Part shown: one piece after another, positions 17,058-26,382 of the stretch
Layout of the letters: each line of letters opens with the position of its first letter
How positions within the stretch are numbered: the first letter of the stretch is position 1
NCBI RefSeq assembly: GCF_001690275.1
Contig: NZ_LZGW01000032.1
Span: 62,001 to 126,000 of the forward strand
Length of the DNA: 64,000 nucleotides
DNA from: Gilliamella sp. WF3-4
GTDB lineage: Bacteria > Pseudomonadota > Gammaproteobacteria > Enterobacterales > Orbaceae
Direction: 5' to 3'
Notes under the pieces: generated by a model
The model's input: only the letters and a program-made list of their open reading frames with translations
What the model was told of the DNA's origin: nothing
Databases searched by the model: none
Program-made: the position numbers and the translations under genes

Positions 17058-19676
17058 ATGTGGATTCGTAGTGTTTTGTGCCTTGCTGTGGCGTTGTTTT
17101 CTTCACTCACCTTTGCTGAAGAAACCCTGCCAATCATTAATAATGAAGAAGATCTTTCACAAGTTGTTCACCTGTTGAGTGATAAAAATGATGAGCTCAG
17201 ACAAAATATGGAGCTACAAAAAACGCATTTAACCAGTATTATTAATGAACAAAACAATATCACTACACAGATTTCACATGTACAAAATACGCTAGCCACG
17301 CTTGATGAGCAAGGCGAATGGCTGAGCTTTTCAACAGCGCTTGGCGAAACTTTACGTCAACAATTGTTACGCTTACCCGAAAAACCTAAATCGCAAGCGC
17401 TTGATGCCGAAATTGCTGAAGCAAAAGCCCAACAACTTAATTATAGCAATATTTTAACTTCCTTAGATGATTATCCAACTTTAACCAATCCACTTAATAG
17501 TGTGAAAGAGGCCACACAATATCGCCGTTTAATTCGAGAACAAACCGAATTACTTAAGACGCTTATTTCTGGTACAGATACCACCATCTTAGAATTAACT
17601 AAATTAAAAATTGCAAATAAGCAACTCACTAATGCAATTGACGAAGTGAACGATGCTGCACATCGTTACTTTTTTTGGGTGGCAGATGTCAACCCAATAT
17701 CGATGAACTATCCAATCAACTTAGCTAAAGATGTGGTTTATGTGATTTTTTCGATCGATACCCTTTCACAACTTTATAATGCGAGCGCAGAAGTGCTTAG
17801 TGCACCAAAGCCACTGTTTTTAATTATTTTGTCGTTAATGTTTGTGTTTGCGCATTTTAAGATGCGCGCTAAATATAACATTTTTTTAAATAAATCAGCT
17901 ACCCGCGTCGGTAAAGTAACACAAGATAGTTATTCTTTAACGCTAAAAGTGGTTATGTTTTCATTAATTATGGCGTTACCAGTACCAATTTTGTGGGCAG
18001 TATTTGGTTATGCGTTACAGATTAATTGGGATTATCCCGTCGCCTTTGCATTAGGTTATGGAGTGAATGCGGCAGCACCAATTTTATGGGTATTTATTAT
18101 TTCAGCCCATTTTGCCTCATCGAATGGGCTTTTTATTGCCCACTTTGGTTGGCCTGAACGTAGCGTACGTGCAGCAATGAAATATTATCAACTTTCGATT
18201 TGGCTTGTGATTCCATTAGTAATGATAGTCATGAGTTTTGACGAGTACAACAATCGTCAATTTGCTGCTACCATTGGTCGCACGGCGTTTATTTGTCTTT
18301 GCTTTGCTTTAGTGTTTATGACTAACGCCATTCATCGTGCAGGGGTTCCTCTTTATATTGATAAAAAAAGCTCTGGTGATAATTTATTAAGTCATATTTT
18401 ATGGTTTATCTTATTGAGTGCGCCATGGCTTGCCATTATTGCGGCTTGTTTGGGCTACTTATCGACTGCCCAAGTGCTATTGGGGCGTCTTGAAGCATCA
18501 GTCATTATTTGGTTTGCGCTGTTAGTTATTTATTTTATGATTCGCCGTTGGATGTGGATCCAAAAACGCCGTATTGAATTTGAGCGCACCAAGCAACGCC
18601 GCTTAGAGCGCATGCAACGTGCCAAATCGCACGATGAAGATATTAATTCACTTAGCGACAACGTTGATGAACCCGTTATTGATTTAGATGCTATTAGTGC
18701 TCAATCTTTACATTTAGTGAGATCAATTATTATGATGATTGCGCTCATTAGTATGATTTTGTTATGGTCAGAACTACATTCAGCTTTTGCCTTTATGAAT
18801 AATATTAAACTGTGGAAAACAAATGCTATTGTTAACGGCACTGAAATTGAGCAATACATTACTCTTGGAGCGGTATGCATTGCGATTTTAGTCATGACAA
18901 TTACCGTACAGTTAGTCAAAAATTTGCCTGCTTTGTTAGAGTTAGGCATTTTACAGCATCTAGAGCTAGCTCCTGGAACAGGTTATGCTATTTCTACTAT
19001 TTCAAAATATATTATTTTGATGGTAGGTTGCATGATTGCGTTTTCTTTTATTGGTATCGATTGGTCTAAAATTCAATGGCTCATTGCTGCACTCGGTGTT
19101 GGGTTAGGTTTTGGTTTACAAGAAATATTTGCCAATTTTATTTCTGGTCTAATTATTTTATTCGAAAAACCAGTACGCATTGGTGATACAGTGACAATTC
19201 GTGATTTAACAGGCAACATCACTAAAATAAATACTCGTGCCATTACCATTGTGGATTGGGATCGCAAAGAAATTGTAATGCCTAATAAGGCTTTTATTAC
19301 GGAACAATTGGTAAACTGGTCGTTATCTGATTCGATAACGCGTATTGTGTTAACCATTCCCGCAACGATTGATGCTGATAGTGATCTGGTTATCAAACTG
19401 CTACAACAAGCTTCAAATGAATGTGAATATGTGCTTAACGATCCTGAACCTCAGGTCTTTTTGGTAGATATTCAAGAAGGTATTCAGTTGTTTGAGTTAC
19501 GTGTTTTTGCTGCCGAAATGGGACACCGCATGATGCTCCGAAGCGCTATACATAAGCTAATACTTGAAGCTTATCGTGAACATCATTTGACATTACCATT
19601 CCCACCATTACAAACCAATTTGGAAGCGTTAGGTCGCAAAAGTGGGCGTCGTAGTTATACTGTTGGTACCATTTAG
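17058..19676 (+). CDS. mscM: Mechanosensitive channel, MscM/MscK family
   Basis: Large inner-membrane channel that opens under osmotic downshock. N-terminal signal peptide (LFSSLTFAEE), a periplasmic coiled-coil region (about 30-220), a membrane domain of several helices (about 250-510), a basic cytoplasmic loop (RRWMWIQKRRIEFERTKQRR) and the MscS pore and beta domain near the C-terminus (ALGVGLGFGLQEIFANFISG, then FEKPVRIGDTVTIRDLTG). The psd-mscM order identifies it as YjeP/MscM. At 872 aa it is shorter than the enteric protein (about 1100), mainly because the periplasmic part is reduced. The stop overlaps the convergent dedA end by 4 bases. Confidence 0.88.
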   Translation: MWIRSVLCLAVALFSSLTFAEETLPIINNEEDLSQVVHLLSDKNDELRQNMELQKTHLTSIINEQNNITTQISHVQNTLATLDEQGEWLSFSTALGETLRQQLLRLPEKPKSQALDAEIAEAKAQQLNYSNILTSLDDYPTLTNPLNSVKEATQYRRLIREQTELLKTLISGTDTTILELTKLKIANKQLTNAIDEVNDAAHRYFFWVADVNPISMNYPINLAKDVVYVIFSIDTLSQLYNASAEVLSAPKPLFLIILSLMFVFAHFKMRAKYNIFLNKSATRVGKVTQDSYSLTLKVVMFSLIMALPVPILWAVFGYALQINWDYPVAFALGYGVNAAAPILWVFIISAHFASSNGLFIAHFGWPERSVRAAMKYYQLSIWLVIPLVMIVMSFDEYNNRQFAATIGRTAFICLCFALVFMTNAIHRAGVPLYIDKKSSGDNLLSHILWFILLSAPWLAIIAACLGYLSTAQVLLGRLEASVIIWFALLVIYFMIRRWMWIQKRRIEFERTKQRRLERMQRAKSHDEDINSLSDNVDEPVIDLDAISAQSLHLVRSIIMMIALISMILLWSELHSAFAFMNNIKLWKTNAIVNGTEIEQYITLGAVCIAILVMTITVQLVKNLPALLELGILQHLELAPGTGYAISTISKYIILMVGCMIAFSFIGIDWSKIQWLIAALGVGLGFGLQEIFANFISGLIILFEKPVRIGDTVTIRDLTGNITKINTRAITIVDWDRKEIVMPNKAFITEQLVNWSLSDSITRIVLTIPATIDADSDLVIKLLQQASNECEYVLNDPEPQVFLVDIQEGIQLFELRVFAAEMGHRMMLRSAIHKLILEAYREHHLTLPFPPLQTNLEALGRKSGRRSYTVGTI

Positions 19677-20203
19677 TTAAATAGTGTTTCTAGCCATGGC
19701 ACACCGAAAGCGCCGGGAGCAAGCAATGCTAATGCCCAGACGGGTGCAGATGCAATATTGGCTAGATTAAATTTAGCAGCTGGCATATGCATTGTGCCAG
19801 CGATTAATGGCACAATTGCACGTAATGGCCCAAAAAAGCGCCCAATAAACACTCCTAGCACTCCATAACGCAAAAAGAATTGTTCGGCACGATAAACTAA
19901 TTTAGGGTGTTTATTGAGAGGCCATGAAGCAATGACTTGTTGATGATAGTGCTTTCCTAACCAATAAGATAAGAAATCCCCTAAAACAGCTCCCACAGTA
20001 GCAGCAATTAATACAGGTAAAAATGATATTGCACCGCCACCAATTAAAGCGCCTATCCCCAATAAAACAGCAGTCGCAGGAACCAAAAGCGAGACAATCG
20101 CCAATGACTCCCCAAATGCTAATAAAAATATAATCGGTAACGCCCAAATTTGATGATGCTCAATAAATTGCATGGTTGTCAATGTAATTTCGTGTAGGGA
20201 CAT
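19673..20203 (-). CDS. DedA-family membrane protein
   Basis: A 176-aa inner-membrane protein of the DedA/SNARE-associated group, small type like YohD/YabI. The family is linked to lipid scrambling or undecaprenyl-phosphate recycling and to pH/envelope homeostasis. Seen: the acidic FGESLAIVSLLVPATAVL segment, a GDFLSYWLGKHY loop and the conserved FIGRFFGPLRAIVPLIAGTM re-entrant motif with its arginines. It is convergent with mscM. The exact member cannot be assigned. Confidence 0.85.
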   Translation of the reverse strand: MSLHEITLTTMQFIEHHQIWALPIIFLLAFGESLAIVSLLVPATAVLLGIGALIGGGAISFLPVLIAATVGAVLGDFLSYWLGKHYHQQVIASWPLNKHPKLVYRAEQFFLRYGVLGVFIGRFFGPLRAIVPLIAGTMHMPAAKFNLANIASAPVWALALLAPGAFGVPWLETLFN

Positions 20204-20386
20204 GGGTTAGCTTGTGAACTATCAATTGATTATAATTAGTCATTTTACCATAATATTAGGCGTTTAGAGCTAAGAGCGCTATCTGTTGTATAATTTTACA
20301 CAGTATTAGCGTTTTTTAAATTCATTAACATTTGAGCTTACACTTATGATAGCTTTAATGATAACCCAATTAATAAGAGATAAATT

Positions 20387-21193
20387 ATGGCAATCGGTAT
20401 AGAATCAATTCTTGTGCGTAAATTTAAAAATAGTGAATTACAAAATCCACAGCCTGATACACTAGCTATTGAAAAACCAATTGCATTAATTTATAACGGA
20501 ATTTCTCATGTAGTAATGATGGCAACACCAAAAGATTTACATTATTTTGCAATTGGGTTTTCATTAACTGAGAATATCATTCAATCAGTTAATGATATTT
20601 ATGGTATTGATGTTGTTAATAGCCCCAAAGGTATAGAAGTGCAGATTGAACTTTCGTCTCGGCGCTTTAGTGAACTAAAGGAGAAACGCCGTAATTTGAC
20701 AGGGCGCACAGGCTGCGGTATTTGTGGCACTGAGCAAATAGATCAAGTCTACCAAACCATTCCTTCTTTGCCTTTAACAAGCCAGATTAAACTAACTGAT
20801 TTTAGTGCTACGCTAAACTATTTATCGCAAGTTCAACATGTAGGTGAACAGACTGGTTGCACACATGCGGCCGTGTGGTTAGATTTGAAAGGGCAATTTA
20901 TAGCAGGTTTTGAAGATATTGGCAGGCATGTGGCATTAGATAAACTGCTTGGATTTAGAGCAATGCAATTGCCTAACAACGCTAACTTTCGACAAGGCGT
21001 GGTATTAGTATCAAGCCGTGCTAGCTACGAAATGGTACAAAAAGCGGCTAATTGTGGTGTAGAGATTTTGTTAGCGGTTTCAGCTGCAACCTCAATGGCT
21101 GTTGATTTAGCCAAACAGTGCCACTTGACGTTATTAGGATTTTTTAGAGATGATAAAGGTGTGATCTATTCTGGCGAAGATCGACTAATCTAA
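20387..21193 (+). CDS. fdhD: Formate dehydrogenase accessory sulfurtransferase FdhD
   Basis: Delivers sulfur from IscS to the bis-MGD molybdenum cofactor before its insertion into formate dehydrogenases; cytoplasmic. The 268-aa protein carries the key cysteine motif CGICG (about residue 107), the LTENII segment, QTGCTHAAVW and FEDIGRHVALDKLLG, and ends with the SRASYEMVQKAANCGVEIL segment. It agrees with the presence of moeA and the mod genes and predicts a formate dehydrogenase elsewhere in the genome. Confidence 0.95.
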   Translation: MAIGIESILVRKFKNSELQNPQPDTLAIEKPIALIYNGISHVVMMATPKDLHYFAIGFSLTENIIQSVNDIYGIDVVNSPKGIEVQIELSSRRFSELKEKRRNLTGRTGCGICGTEQIDQVYQTIPSLPLTSQIKLTDFSATLNYLSQVQHVGEQTGCTHAAVWLDLKGQFIAGFEDIGRHVALDKLLGFRAMQLPNNANFRQGVVLVSSRASYEMVQKAANCGVEILLAVSAATSMAVDLAKQCHLTLLGFFRDDKGVIYSGEDRLI

Positions 21194-21477
21194 TGGCGAT
21201 TTTCACCTTGATCAATGTTGATCATCAAAATTAATTTTTAATTTAATATATTGAATAATAAAGAGTAAAAAAAACATTCTCTCATTCAATCCAAGATACC
21301 GCCATTCTCACCTTTCTTTATTGAGTGAAGATCATCATAATATATACCTCAGAGTTTATTCTGTTTTTTAATTACTTTATAAACTTATTATCCAATTAAG
21401 CCAAATAATAGATTGTTATTATTTATTTTATTGTGCCTGTGTTACTTTAGCATTTAACTTTTTGAAAGGATACCATC

Positions 21478-22296
21478 ATGCATCAAACTTCAGATATTCA
21501 ACAAGCCGTTAACTATATTCAAAAACACACAGATAAAAAACCAACTATTGGGATTATTTTAGGTTCAGGTCTAGGACCTTTTGCCGATACACTTGAAGAT
21601 GCTGTTCATATTGCTTATGACACAATTCCCCATTTTGCAAAATCTGGCGCTGTTGGCCATGCCAATGAACTAGTTATTGGAAAATGTGGCGACAAAACAG
21701 TCGTGGCAATGAAAGGTCGCTTTCACTATTATGAAGGATTTTCGTTAGATCAAGTCACTTTCCCTGTTCGAGTGATGAAAATGTTAGGTGTTGAAAAATT
21801 GATTATCACTAATGCATGTGGCGCAGTGAATACTGGCTTTAAACCAGGCGATTTAATGCTGATTACCGACCATATCAATCTAACTGCTAATAATCCACTT
21901 ATTGGACCTAATAATCCTGATTTAGGCGTGCGCTTTTTAGATGTAAGTGAGCTTTATAACAAACAATTGCGCGCAACAGTAATGGATGTAGCAAACGAAC
22001 TTAATATTACCTTACGTGAAGGTGTTTACGCTTGGTGGACTGGTCCAACTTATGAAACACCAGCCGAAATTAGAATGATCCGCGTTTTAGGTGCCGATGC
22101 GGTTGGTATGTCAACCGTACCAGAAGCCATTATAGCGCATCATTCAGGTATAAAAACCATTGGTATTTCATGCTTAACCAATATGGCTTGTGGCATTTTA
22201 GATCAACCGCTAGGGCATGAAGAAGTGATAGAAACAGCAGAACGCGTTAAATCAACCTTTTTACAACTTATTACAAAAACGATTGAACGTTTTTAA
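21478..22296 (+). CDS. punA: Purine-nucleoside phosphorylase, trimeric PNP-I type
   Basis: Splits inosine/guanosine (and possibly xanthosine) with phosphate into base and ribose-1-phosphate. The 272-aa length and motifs ILGSGLGPFAD, MKGRFHYYEG, ITNACGAVN, GPTYETPAEIRM and VGMSTVPE are those of the trimeric PunA/XapA class, not hexameric DeoD. Start supported by GAAAGGATA. The next gene encodes a nucleoside permease 59 bases downstream, the same pairing as xapAB in E. coli, so the two form an uptake-and-cleavage unit. Confidence 0.93.
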   Translation: MHQTSDIQQAVNYIQKHTDKKPTIGIILGSGLGPFADTLEDAVHIAYDTIPHFAKSGAVGHANELVIGKCGDKTVVAMKGRFHYYEGFSLDQVTFPVRVMKMLGVEKLIITNACGAVNTGFKPGDLMLITDHINLTANNPLIGPNNPDLGVRFLDVSELYNKQLRATVMDVANELNITLREGVYAWWTGPTYETPAEIRMIRVLGADAVGMSTVPEAIIAHHSGIKTIGISCLTNMACGILDQPLGHEEVIETAERVKSTFLQLITKTIERF

Positions 22297-22355
22297 TCAG
22301 TACTTTTTATTTGTGGTTTTCTATAAAAGGTTTTACTTTATTTTAGGAATAAACA

Positions 22356-23594
22356 ATGAACATAAAAAATAGATTAAAAATAATGATGTTTTTCCAATAT
22401 TTTATTTGGGGAAGTTGGTTGATGACGTTTGGTGCTTGTCTACTAAATACTTTGCACTTTTCAGGTGTTGAAGTATCAATGATTTTTAGCACTAAAGCTT
22501 TGGCTGCATTAATTACCCCATTTATTGTTGGTATCATCGCTGATAAGTTTTTGCAAGCCAAATATCTTTATATGTTTTGCCATGCCATTTGTGCAATTGC
22601 ACTTTTTTATGCTGCATCAATAAACAATGCAACGCTTTTATTTTGGGCGATGTTAGGCAATGCGTTAGCGTATATGCCTACTATTGCTTTATCTAACTCA
22701 ATTAGTTATCACTGTTTAGATAAAGATAACTTAGATACGGTAGCCACATTCCCTAAAATACGCGTCTTTGGTACAGTAGGTTTTATTATTGCAATGTGGA
22801 CTGTCAGTTTATGTAAATTAGAGTTGAGCAGTGCTCAACTCTATGTTGCTTGCATTGCTTCTTTAATACTTGCAATTTATAGCTCAACCTTACCCAATAT
22901 CGAAACGCAAAAAAAACCAAAACAGTCTTGGAGTTCTTATTTAGGGTTAGATGCGTTTGTGTTATTTAAAAACCCAGTAATGGCGGTGTTTTTTCTATTT
23001 GCTATGTTGCTTGGTGCAATATTACAAATCACTAATACTTTTGGTGGCGCTTTCTTACATGATTTTGGTAAAATCCAGGAATTTCAAAATAGTTTAATTG
23101 TACAATACCCCGCTATCTTATTATCTGTTTCACAAATGGCTGAAGTTGCGTTTATCTTAACTATCCCATTTTTTCTCAAAAAATTTGGTATTAAAAAAGT
23201 CATAATGATAAGCATAATTGCTTGGACTCTCAGATTTGGTTTATTTGCATTTGGTGATCCAACACCTTTCGGGTTTGTACTACTTATGCTTTCAATGATC
23301 GTTTACGGCTGTGCATTCGACTTTTTTAATATTTCAGGCTCTATTTTTATTGAAAAAGAAGTTAACTCAAATATTCGAGCTAGCGCTCAAGGACTATTTA
23401 TGACCATGGTCAACGGAATTGGTGCTTATTTTGGCTCGATTTTAAGTGGTGTTGTTGTTGACATGTGTACGCATAATGGTGTTAAGGATTGGCAAACAAT
23501 TTGGTTAATTTTTGCTTCTTATGCACTTGTGCTAGGTATTGTTTTTTATTATTCATTTAATTATAACTATACTAAAAACAATTCTGTAGAGTAA
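22356..23594 (+). CDS. Nucleoside:H+ symporter, NupG/XapB type
   Basis: A 412-aa major-facilitator protein of the NHS family with about 12 membrane helices; imports nucleosides with protons. It is close to NupG along its length: QYFIWGSWLMTFGACL, VGIIADKFLQAKYLY, FPKIRVFGTVGFIIAMW, SWSSYLGLDAFVLFKN and AFDFFNISGSIFIEKEV. With the upstream purine nucleoside phosphorylase it forms a nucleoside salvage module; whether it favours xanthosine (XapB) or is broad (NupG) cannot be told. Confidence 0.9.
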   Translation: MNIKNRLKIMMFFQYFIWGSWLMTFGACLLNTLHFSGVEVSMIFSTKALAALITPFIVGIIADKFLQAKYLYMFCHAICAIALFYAASINNATLLFWAMLGNALAYMPTIALSNSISYHCLDKDNLDTVATFPKIRVFGTVGFIIAMWTVSLCKLELSSAQLYVACIASLILAIYSSTLPNIETQKKPKQSWSSYLGLDAFVLFKNPVMAVFFLFAMLLGAILQITNTFGGAFLHDFGKIQEFQNSLIVQYPAILLSVSQMAEVAFILTIPFFLKKFGIKKVIMISIIAWTLRFGLFAFGDPTPFGFVLLMLSMIVYGCAFDFFNISGSIFIEKEVNSNIRASAQGLFMTMVNGIGAYFGSILSGVVVDMCTHNGVKDWQTIWLIFASYALVLGIVFYYSFNYNYTKNNSVE

Positions 23595-23674
23595 TCCCTT
23601 GTTTATGTAGATTAGCGGACTTTAGAATATCACTTATCACTGTTTTGCTACATTTTTTAAATAAATGAGTTAAA

Positions 23675-23719
23675 AGCTATAGGGGGTTGAATAAAACAAG
23701 TCCCCCTAGGGCTTTTATT
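23675..23719 (+). terminator. Intrinsic terminator after the nucleoside permease
   Basis: AGCTATAGGGGG pairs with CCCCCTAGGGCT (one mismatch, one wobble) and is followed by TTTATTG. It overlaps the false N-terminal extension of the next open frame, which supports the later start at 23777. Confidence 0.7.
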
Positions 23720-23776
23720 GTGTTTTTTGTCGATATATTCAACAATGTTATTTTTTTAGTGTTACGAGATTTAATT

Positions 23777-24700
23777 ATGAAAGATAAATTTTTAGGTGGT
23801 TTTTTGGTTTTCTTAGGTGCATGTAGTTTTGGTGTGCTTTCTTCAATTGTAAAAACTGCTTATAAAACAGGCTATACACTAGGCGAAGTTACTGGTGTCC
23901 AGTGTTTTTTGGGGATGCTAATGTTATGGAGCCTTCACCTTATTGTTAAAACAACCCGCAAGCCCAAAACAACAACGGATAATGCATTATCAAATTCGGC
24001 TACTAAAATACCTCAACCAACAAAAAAATGGAAGGTGTTTGCCGTTGGGCTTTTTCCTGGGTTAGTAGGTATTTGTTATTATCAATGCGTGCAATTAGTA
24101 CCTGCATCAATTGCAATTATTTTATTAATGCAATATTTATGGATTAGTGTCATTATTGATTTTGTTATTTTCAAAAATAAACCCTCTATCACCCAACTAA
24201 TCACCGTTATTGTGATTATTTTTGGAAGTAGCCTAGCAGCTGGTATTTTTAATCAAGATATTAGTTTAAATTTAACAGGTTGCTTTTTTGGCTTTCTAGC
24301 TGCGCTAATGTATTCGCTCTTTATTAGTTCTAGTAGCAATATTGGTAATGAATTACCTAAACTTGAAAAAAGTGCTTTAATGATTACTGGCGCCTGCTTT
24401 ATCACCTTTTTAATTTTTCCACCTTTGTTTTTCTTTAAGCTTGATATTAGCGATAAACTATATCAATTAGGATTTTTATTAGCATTACTTGGAACTGTGT
24501 TACCTCCTTTTTTATTTTCAATCGGAATACCTAGAATAGGTATTTCTTTGAGTGCGATTCTGTCAGCTGCAGAGCTACCTGTTGCGGTAACTTGTTCATT
24601 TTTTTATTTGCATGAATCGGTTTATTTTAATCAATGGGTAGGCGTGATTATCATCCTGCTCGCAATTGCTTTGCCGAACTTAAAAAACATAAAAAAGTGA
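23777..24700 (+). CDS. EamA/DMT-superfamily permease (10 TM)
   Basis: A 307-aa inner-membrane protein with two EamA repeats and about ten helices; probably exports or imports a small metabolite, substrate unknown. The open frame extends to a TTG at 23687 but that stretch contains a terminator, so ATG 23777 (MKDKFLGGFLVFLGACSFG) is chosen. Conserved parts include LVPASIAIILLMQYLWISV and the last LSAAELPVAVTCSFFYLHE repeat. It is followed by a strong terminator and is a single-gene unit. Confidence 0.88.
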   Translation: MKDKFLGGFLVFLGACSFGVLSSIVKTAYKTGYTLGEVTGVQCFLGMLMLWSLHLIVKTTRKPKTTTDNALSNSATKIPQPTKKWKVFAVGLFPGLVGICYYQCVQLVPASIAIILLMQYLWISVIIDFVIFKNKPSITQLITVIVIIFGSSLAAGIFNQDISLNLTGCFFGFLAALMYSLFISSSSNIGNELPKLEKSALMITGACFITFLIFPPLFFFKLDISDKLYQLGFLLALLGTVLPPFLFSIGIPRIGISLSAILSAAELPVAVTCSFFYLHESVYFNQWVGVIIILLAIALPNLKNIKK

Positions 24701-24717
24701 ATTAACTCAAAATAACT

Positions 24718-24744
24718 GGGTAGGCAAATACCCTACCCTTATTA
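24718..24744 (+). terminator. Intrinsic terminator after the EamA permease
   Basis: Perfect 7-bp stem GGGTAGG (24718-24724) / CCTACCC (24732-24738) followed by TTATTATT, 18 bases after the stop codon. Confidence 0.75.
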
Positions 24745-24985
24745 TTTATTTTAGTTGTTTTTAGCTCATTTTATTTAAAAATTAATTAATAATCGTTTTT
24801 AAAACAATATAAACCCGTATAGTTTATTGTAAGTCATTTTTAACCATTAAATAACATACTACTTTAAGTAAAAGATTAGTTGCATTTAAAAAACAATCCA
24901 GCCCACCTTTAGCTTATTATTAAGCATTGATTAGATACTAACTGAAGTGTTGAATAACATTTGTATTTATTATTTAGTAAAAAAG

Positions 24986-24994
24986 TGGTATAAT
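24986..24994 (+). promoter_or_regulatory. Candidate extended -10 promoter for an ncRNA
   Basis: TGGTATAAT matches an extended -10 element (TGn plus perfect TATAAT). There is no gene start close behind it, only the hairpin-rich stretch that ends in a terminator at 25597. The -35 is poor. Confidence 0.35.
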
Positions 24995-25000
24995 GATTTA

Positions 25001-25597
25001 ACTTCGTCTTGATTAATAAATAGTGAACTAGCTTTATTTGTTAGTATTGCAAAAGCAATGAAGTAATAATGCCCTCGGGTATTGAAAACCTAATTTATCA
25101 TCACCATATCTATAGTTGTTTTGTCAATTTAGCTAGCTTTGCTAAAATTTAGTCCAAAGATGAATAACTTTATAAGTCACACTATTTTTACGCATTAGCA
25201 ATCAAACATGTTAAAAATTATTATGATAGATGTGTTAGTTTTACATTGTATTTATGAGGTTTAAAGAAGAACCTTTAACAAAAAAATTATATCTAGCAAT
25301 ATTATTGAACTCTCCAAAACTAAATGTGTCTTAATAAGAGTCATGACTATTTAAATAGTTCGTTATTCGACTCTTGAGATGTTTTAGTCAAGTATTAAGT
25401 AAAGGCGTTGTGCTATTGGTTGATACCGTCTTCGCCTTTAAAACATGACCTATAAGTAAATAAGGCTATTTAGCCTAGCCTTAGAATATAACAATTGATA
25501 TTTTGAGTATTAGTATGTTACGAACATGCTTTAGTTATTTTTTCATTTGGAACTGTTTATCTAGCGAAGGCTGTTACCAATAGCCTTTTATTTTTTA
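25001..25597 (+). ncRNA. Candidate structured non-coding RNA
   Basis: There is no open frame of note, yet a series of hairpins leads to an intrinsic terminator. Seen on the plus strand: ATTGCAAAAGCAAT (about 25046); AAGAGTC/GACTCTT (25336-25342, 25369-25375) enclosing ACTATTTAAATAGT; ATGTTTT/AAAACAT (25379-25385, 25440-25446) enclosing AAAGGCG/CGCCTTT (25401-25407, 25433-25439); TAAGGCTA/TAGCCTTA (25461-25468, 25476-25483); AGTATGTT/AACATGCT (25512-25519, 25523-25530); then the terminator. The known abundant RNAs (tmRNA, 6S, RNase P, SRP, CsrB type) were considered and none matches. The 5' end is inferred from the extended -10. It could also be a long leader of the downstream gene. Confidence 0.4.
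25567..25597 (+). terminator. Orphan intrinsic terminator ending the candidate ncRNA
   Basis: AAGGCT (25567-25572) pairs with AGCCTT (25582-25587), loop GTTACCAAT, followed by TTATTTTTT. No coding gene ends upstream on this strand for more than 800 bases. Confidence 0.75.
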
Positions 25598-25687
25598 AAC
25601 TTTTTTGCTTTGTAATTCGAACTCATTAGTTTGAATATTTCTTGAAGAATTAAAATAACTATTTGAAATATTATTGATCTTTATATT

Positions 25688-25741
25688 AAAGCGCCATGTT
25701 ACCCTGAAAGATCTTTACGTAAAATGTAACAATCGCTTTTT
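25688..25741 (+). promoter_or_regulatory. Attenuator-like hairpin upstream of the 157-aa gene
   Basis: AAAGCG (25688-25693) pairs with CGCTTT (25734-25739); inside, GTTAC (25698-25702) pairs with GTAAC (25726-25730) and AAAGATCTTT is self-complementary. A run of five T follows, so this looks like a terminator placed 53 bases before the gene start. Confidence 0.45.
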
Positions 25742-25793
25742 GGTATTGAAGGTCTTGTTACCTTTTTCTTTTAATTAAAAAGGAAGTGACAGA

Positions 25794-26267
25794 ATGAAGA
25801 CATTTAAAAAACCTTTATTTACCTTAGTACATAGTAATGATGCAATACCTGAACATAGAACATTAGCTTATTTAGATCCTACATTAAATTATTATACTGA
25901 TCATATTGATGAGATTATTGCATTACGTGTTAAGGAACTTAAATTACACCATTCCGAATATAGGGAGTATCATGATAGTAATAGAACTAATAAAGGCGGT
26001 TTTTCCTTTATTTTTAATGAAATATTTGAATCAGAGCACCATAAAAAGCAGATTAGTATGCTGAAAGATGAAATTGCTATTACCAAAGAATCTAATAAGG
26101 TAAAGGAGTTATTAGATACTCGAATCAAAAAAATCGCTAACGCTTACCCTGAGTTGCAGTTTAATTTTAATGATATGCAAGCTTTACCCGCTAAAGTTAA
26201 AGAGTATCTTTTTGCTCCACCTTTAATTTTAACTGATGATAATGCAATTATGCTTTGGGACGATTAA
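25794..26267 (+). CDS. Protein of unknown function (157 aa)
   Basis: Good ribosome binding site (AAGGAAG) and intact frame, ended by a strong terminator. The protein is soluble, without signal peptide. A charged middle region, about residues 75-115 (SEHHKKQISMLKDEIAITKE), looks helical or coiled-coil; the ends are LFTLVHSNDAIPEHRTLAYL and LILTDDNAIMLWDD. The family is not recognised. It stands alone behind the 1-kb hairpin-rich region, which suggests leader-level control. No toxin, nuclease or kinase motif is seen. Confidence 0.6.
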   Translation: MKTFKKPLFTLVHSNDAIPEHRTLAYLDPTLNYYTDHIDEIIALRVKELKLHHSEYREYHDSNRTNKGGFSFIFNEIFESEHHKKQISMLKDEIAITKESNKVKELLDTRIKKIANAYPELQFNFNDMQALPAKVKEYLFAPPLILTDDNAIMLWDD

Positions 26268-26344
26268 GCTTTGGAATATCACAATAAGTAGAATAGAAAG
26301 TAACACACTAAGCACGACCACAACATTATAGCAATAGTAGGAAA

Positions 26345-26373
26345 CAAAAAAGCTCGAAATATGAGCTTTTTTG
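26345..26373. terminator. Bidirectional terminator between the unknown gene and amtB
   Basis: Perfect 11-bp inverted repeat CAAAAAAGCTC / GAGCTTTTTTG with a 7-base loop; it gives a T run in both directions and separates the two convergent genes. Confidence 0.85.
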
Positions 26374-26382
26374 TGTTTGCAG

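Noticed and set aside
25001-25597. Retron msr-msd or group II intron for the structured region
   Set aside because: No reverse transcriptase gene or RT motif anywhere near; the 157-aa neighbour has no such features.
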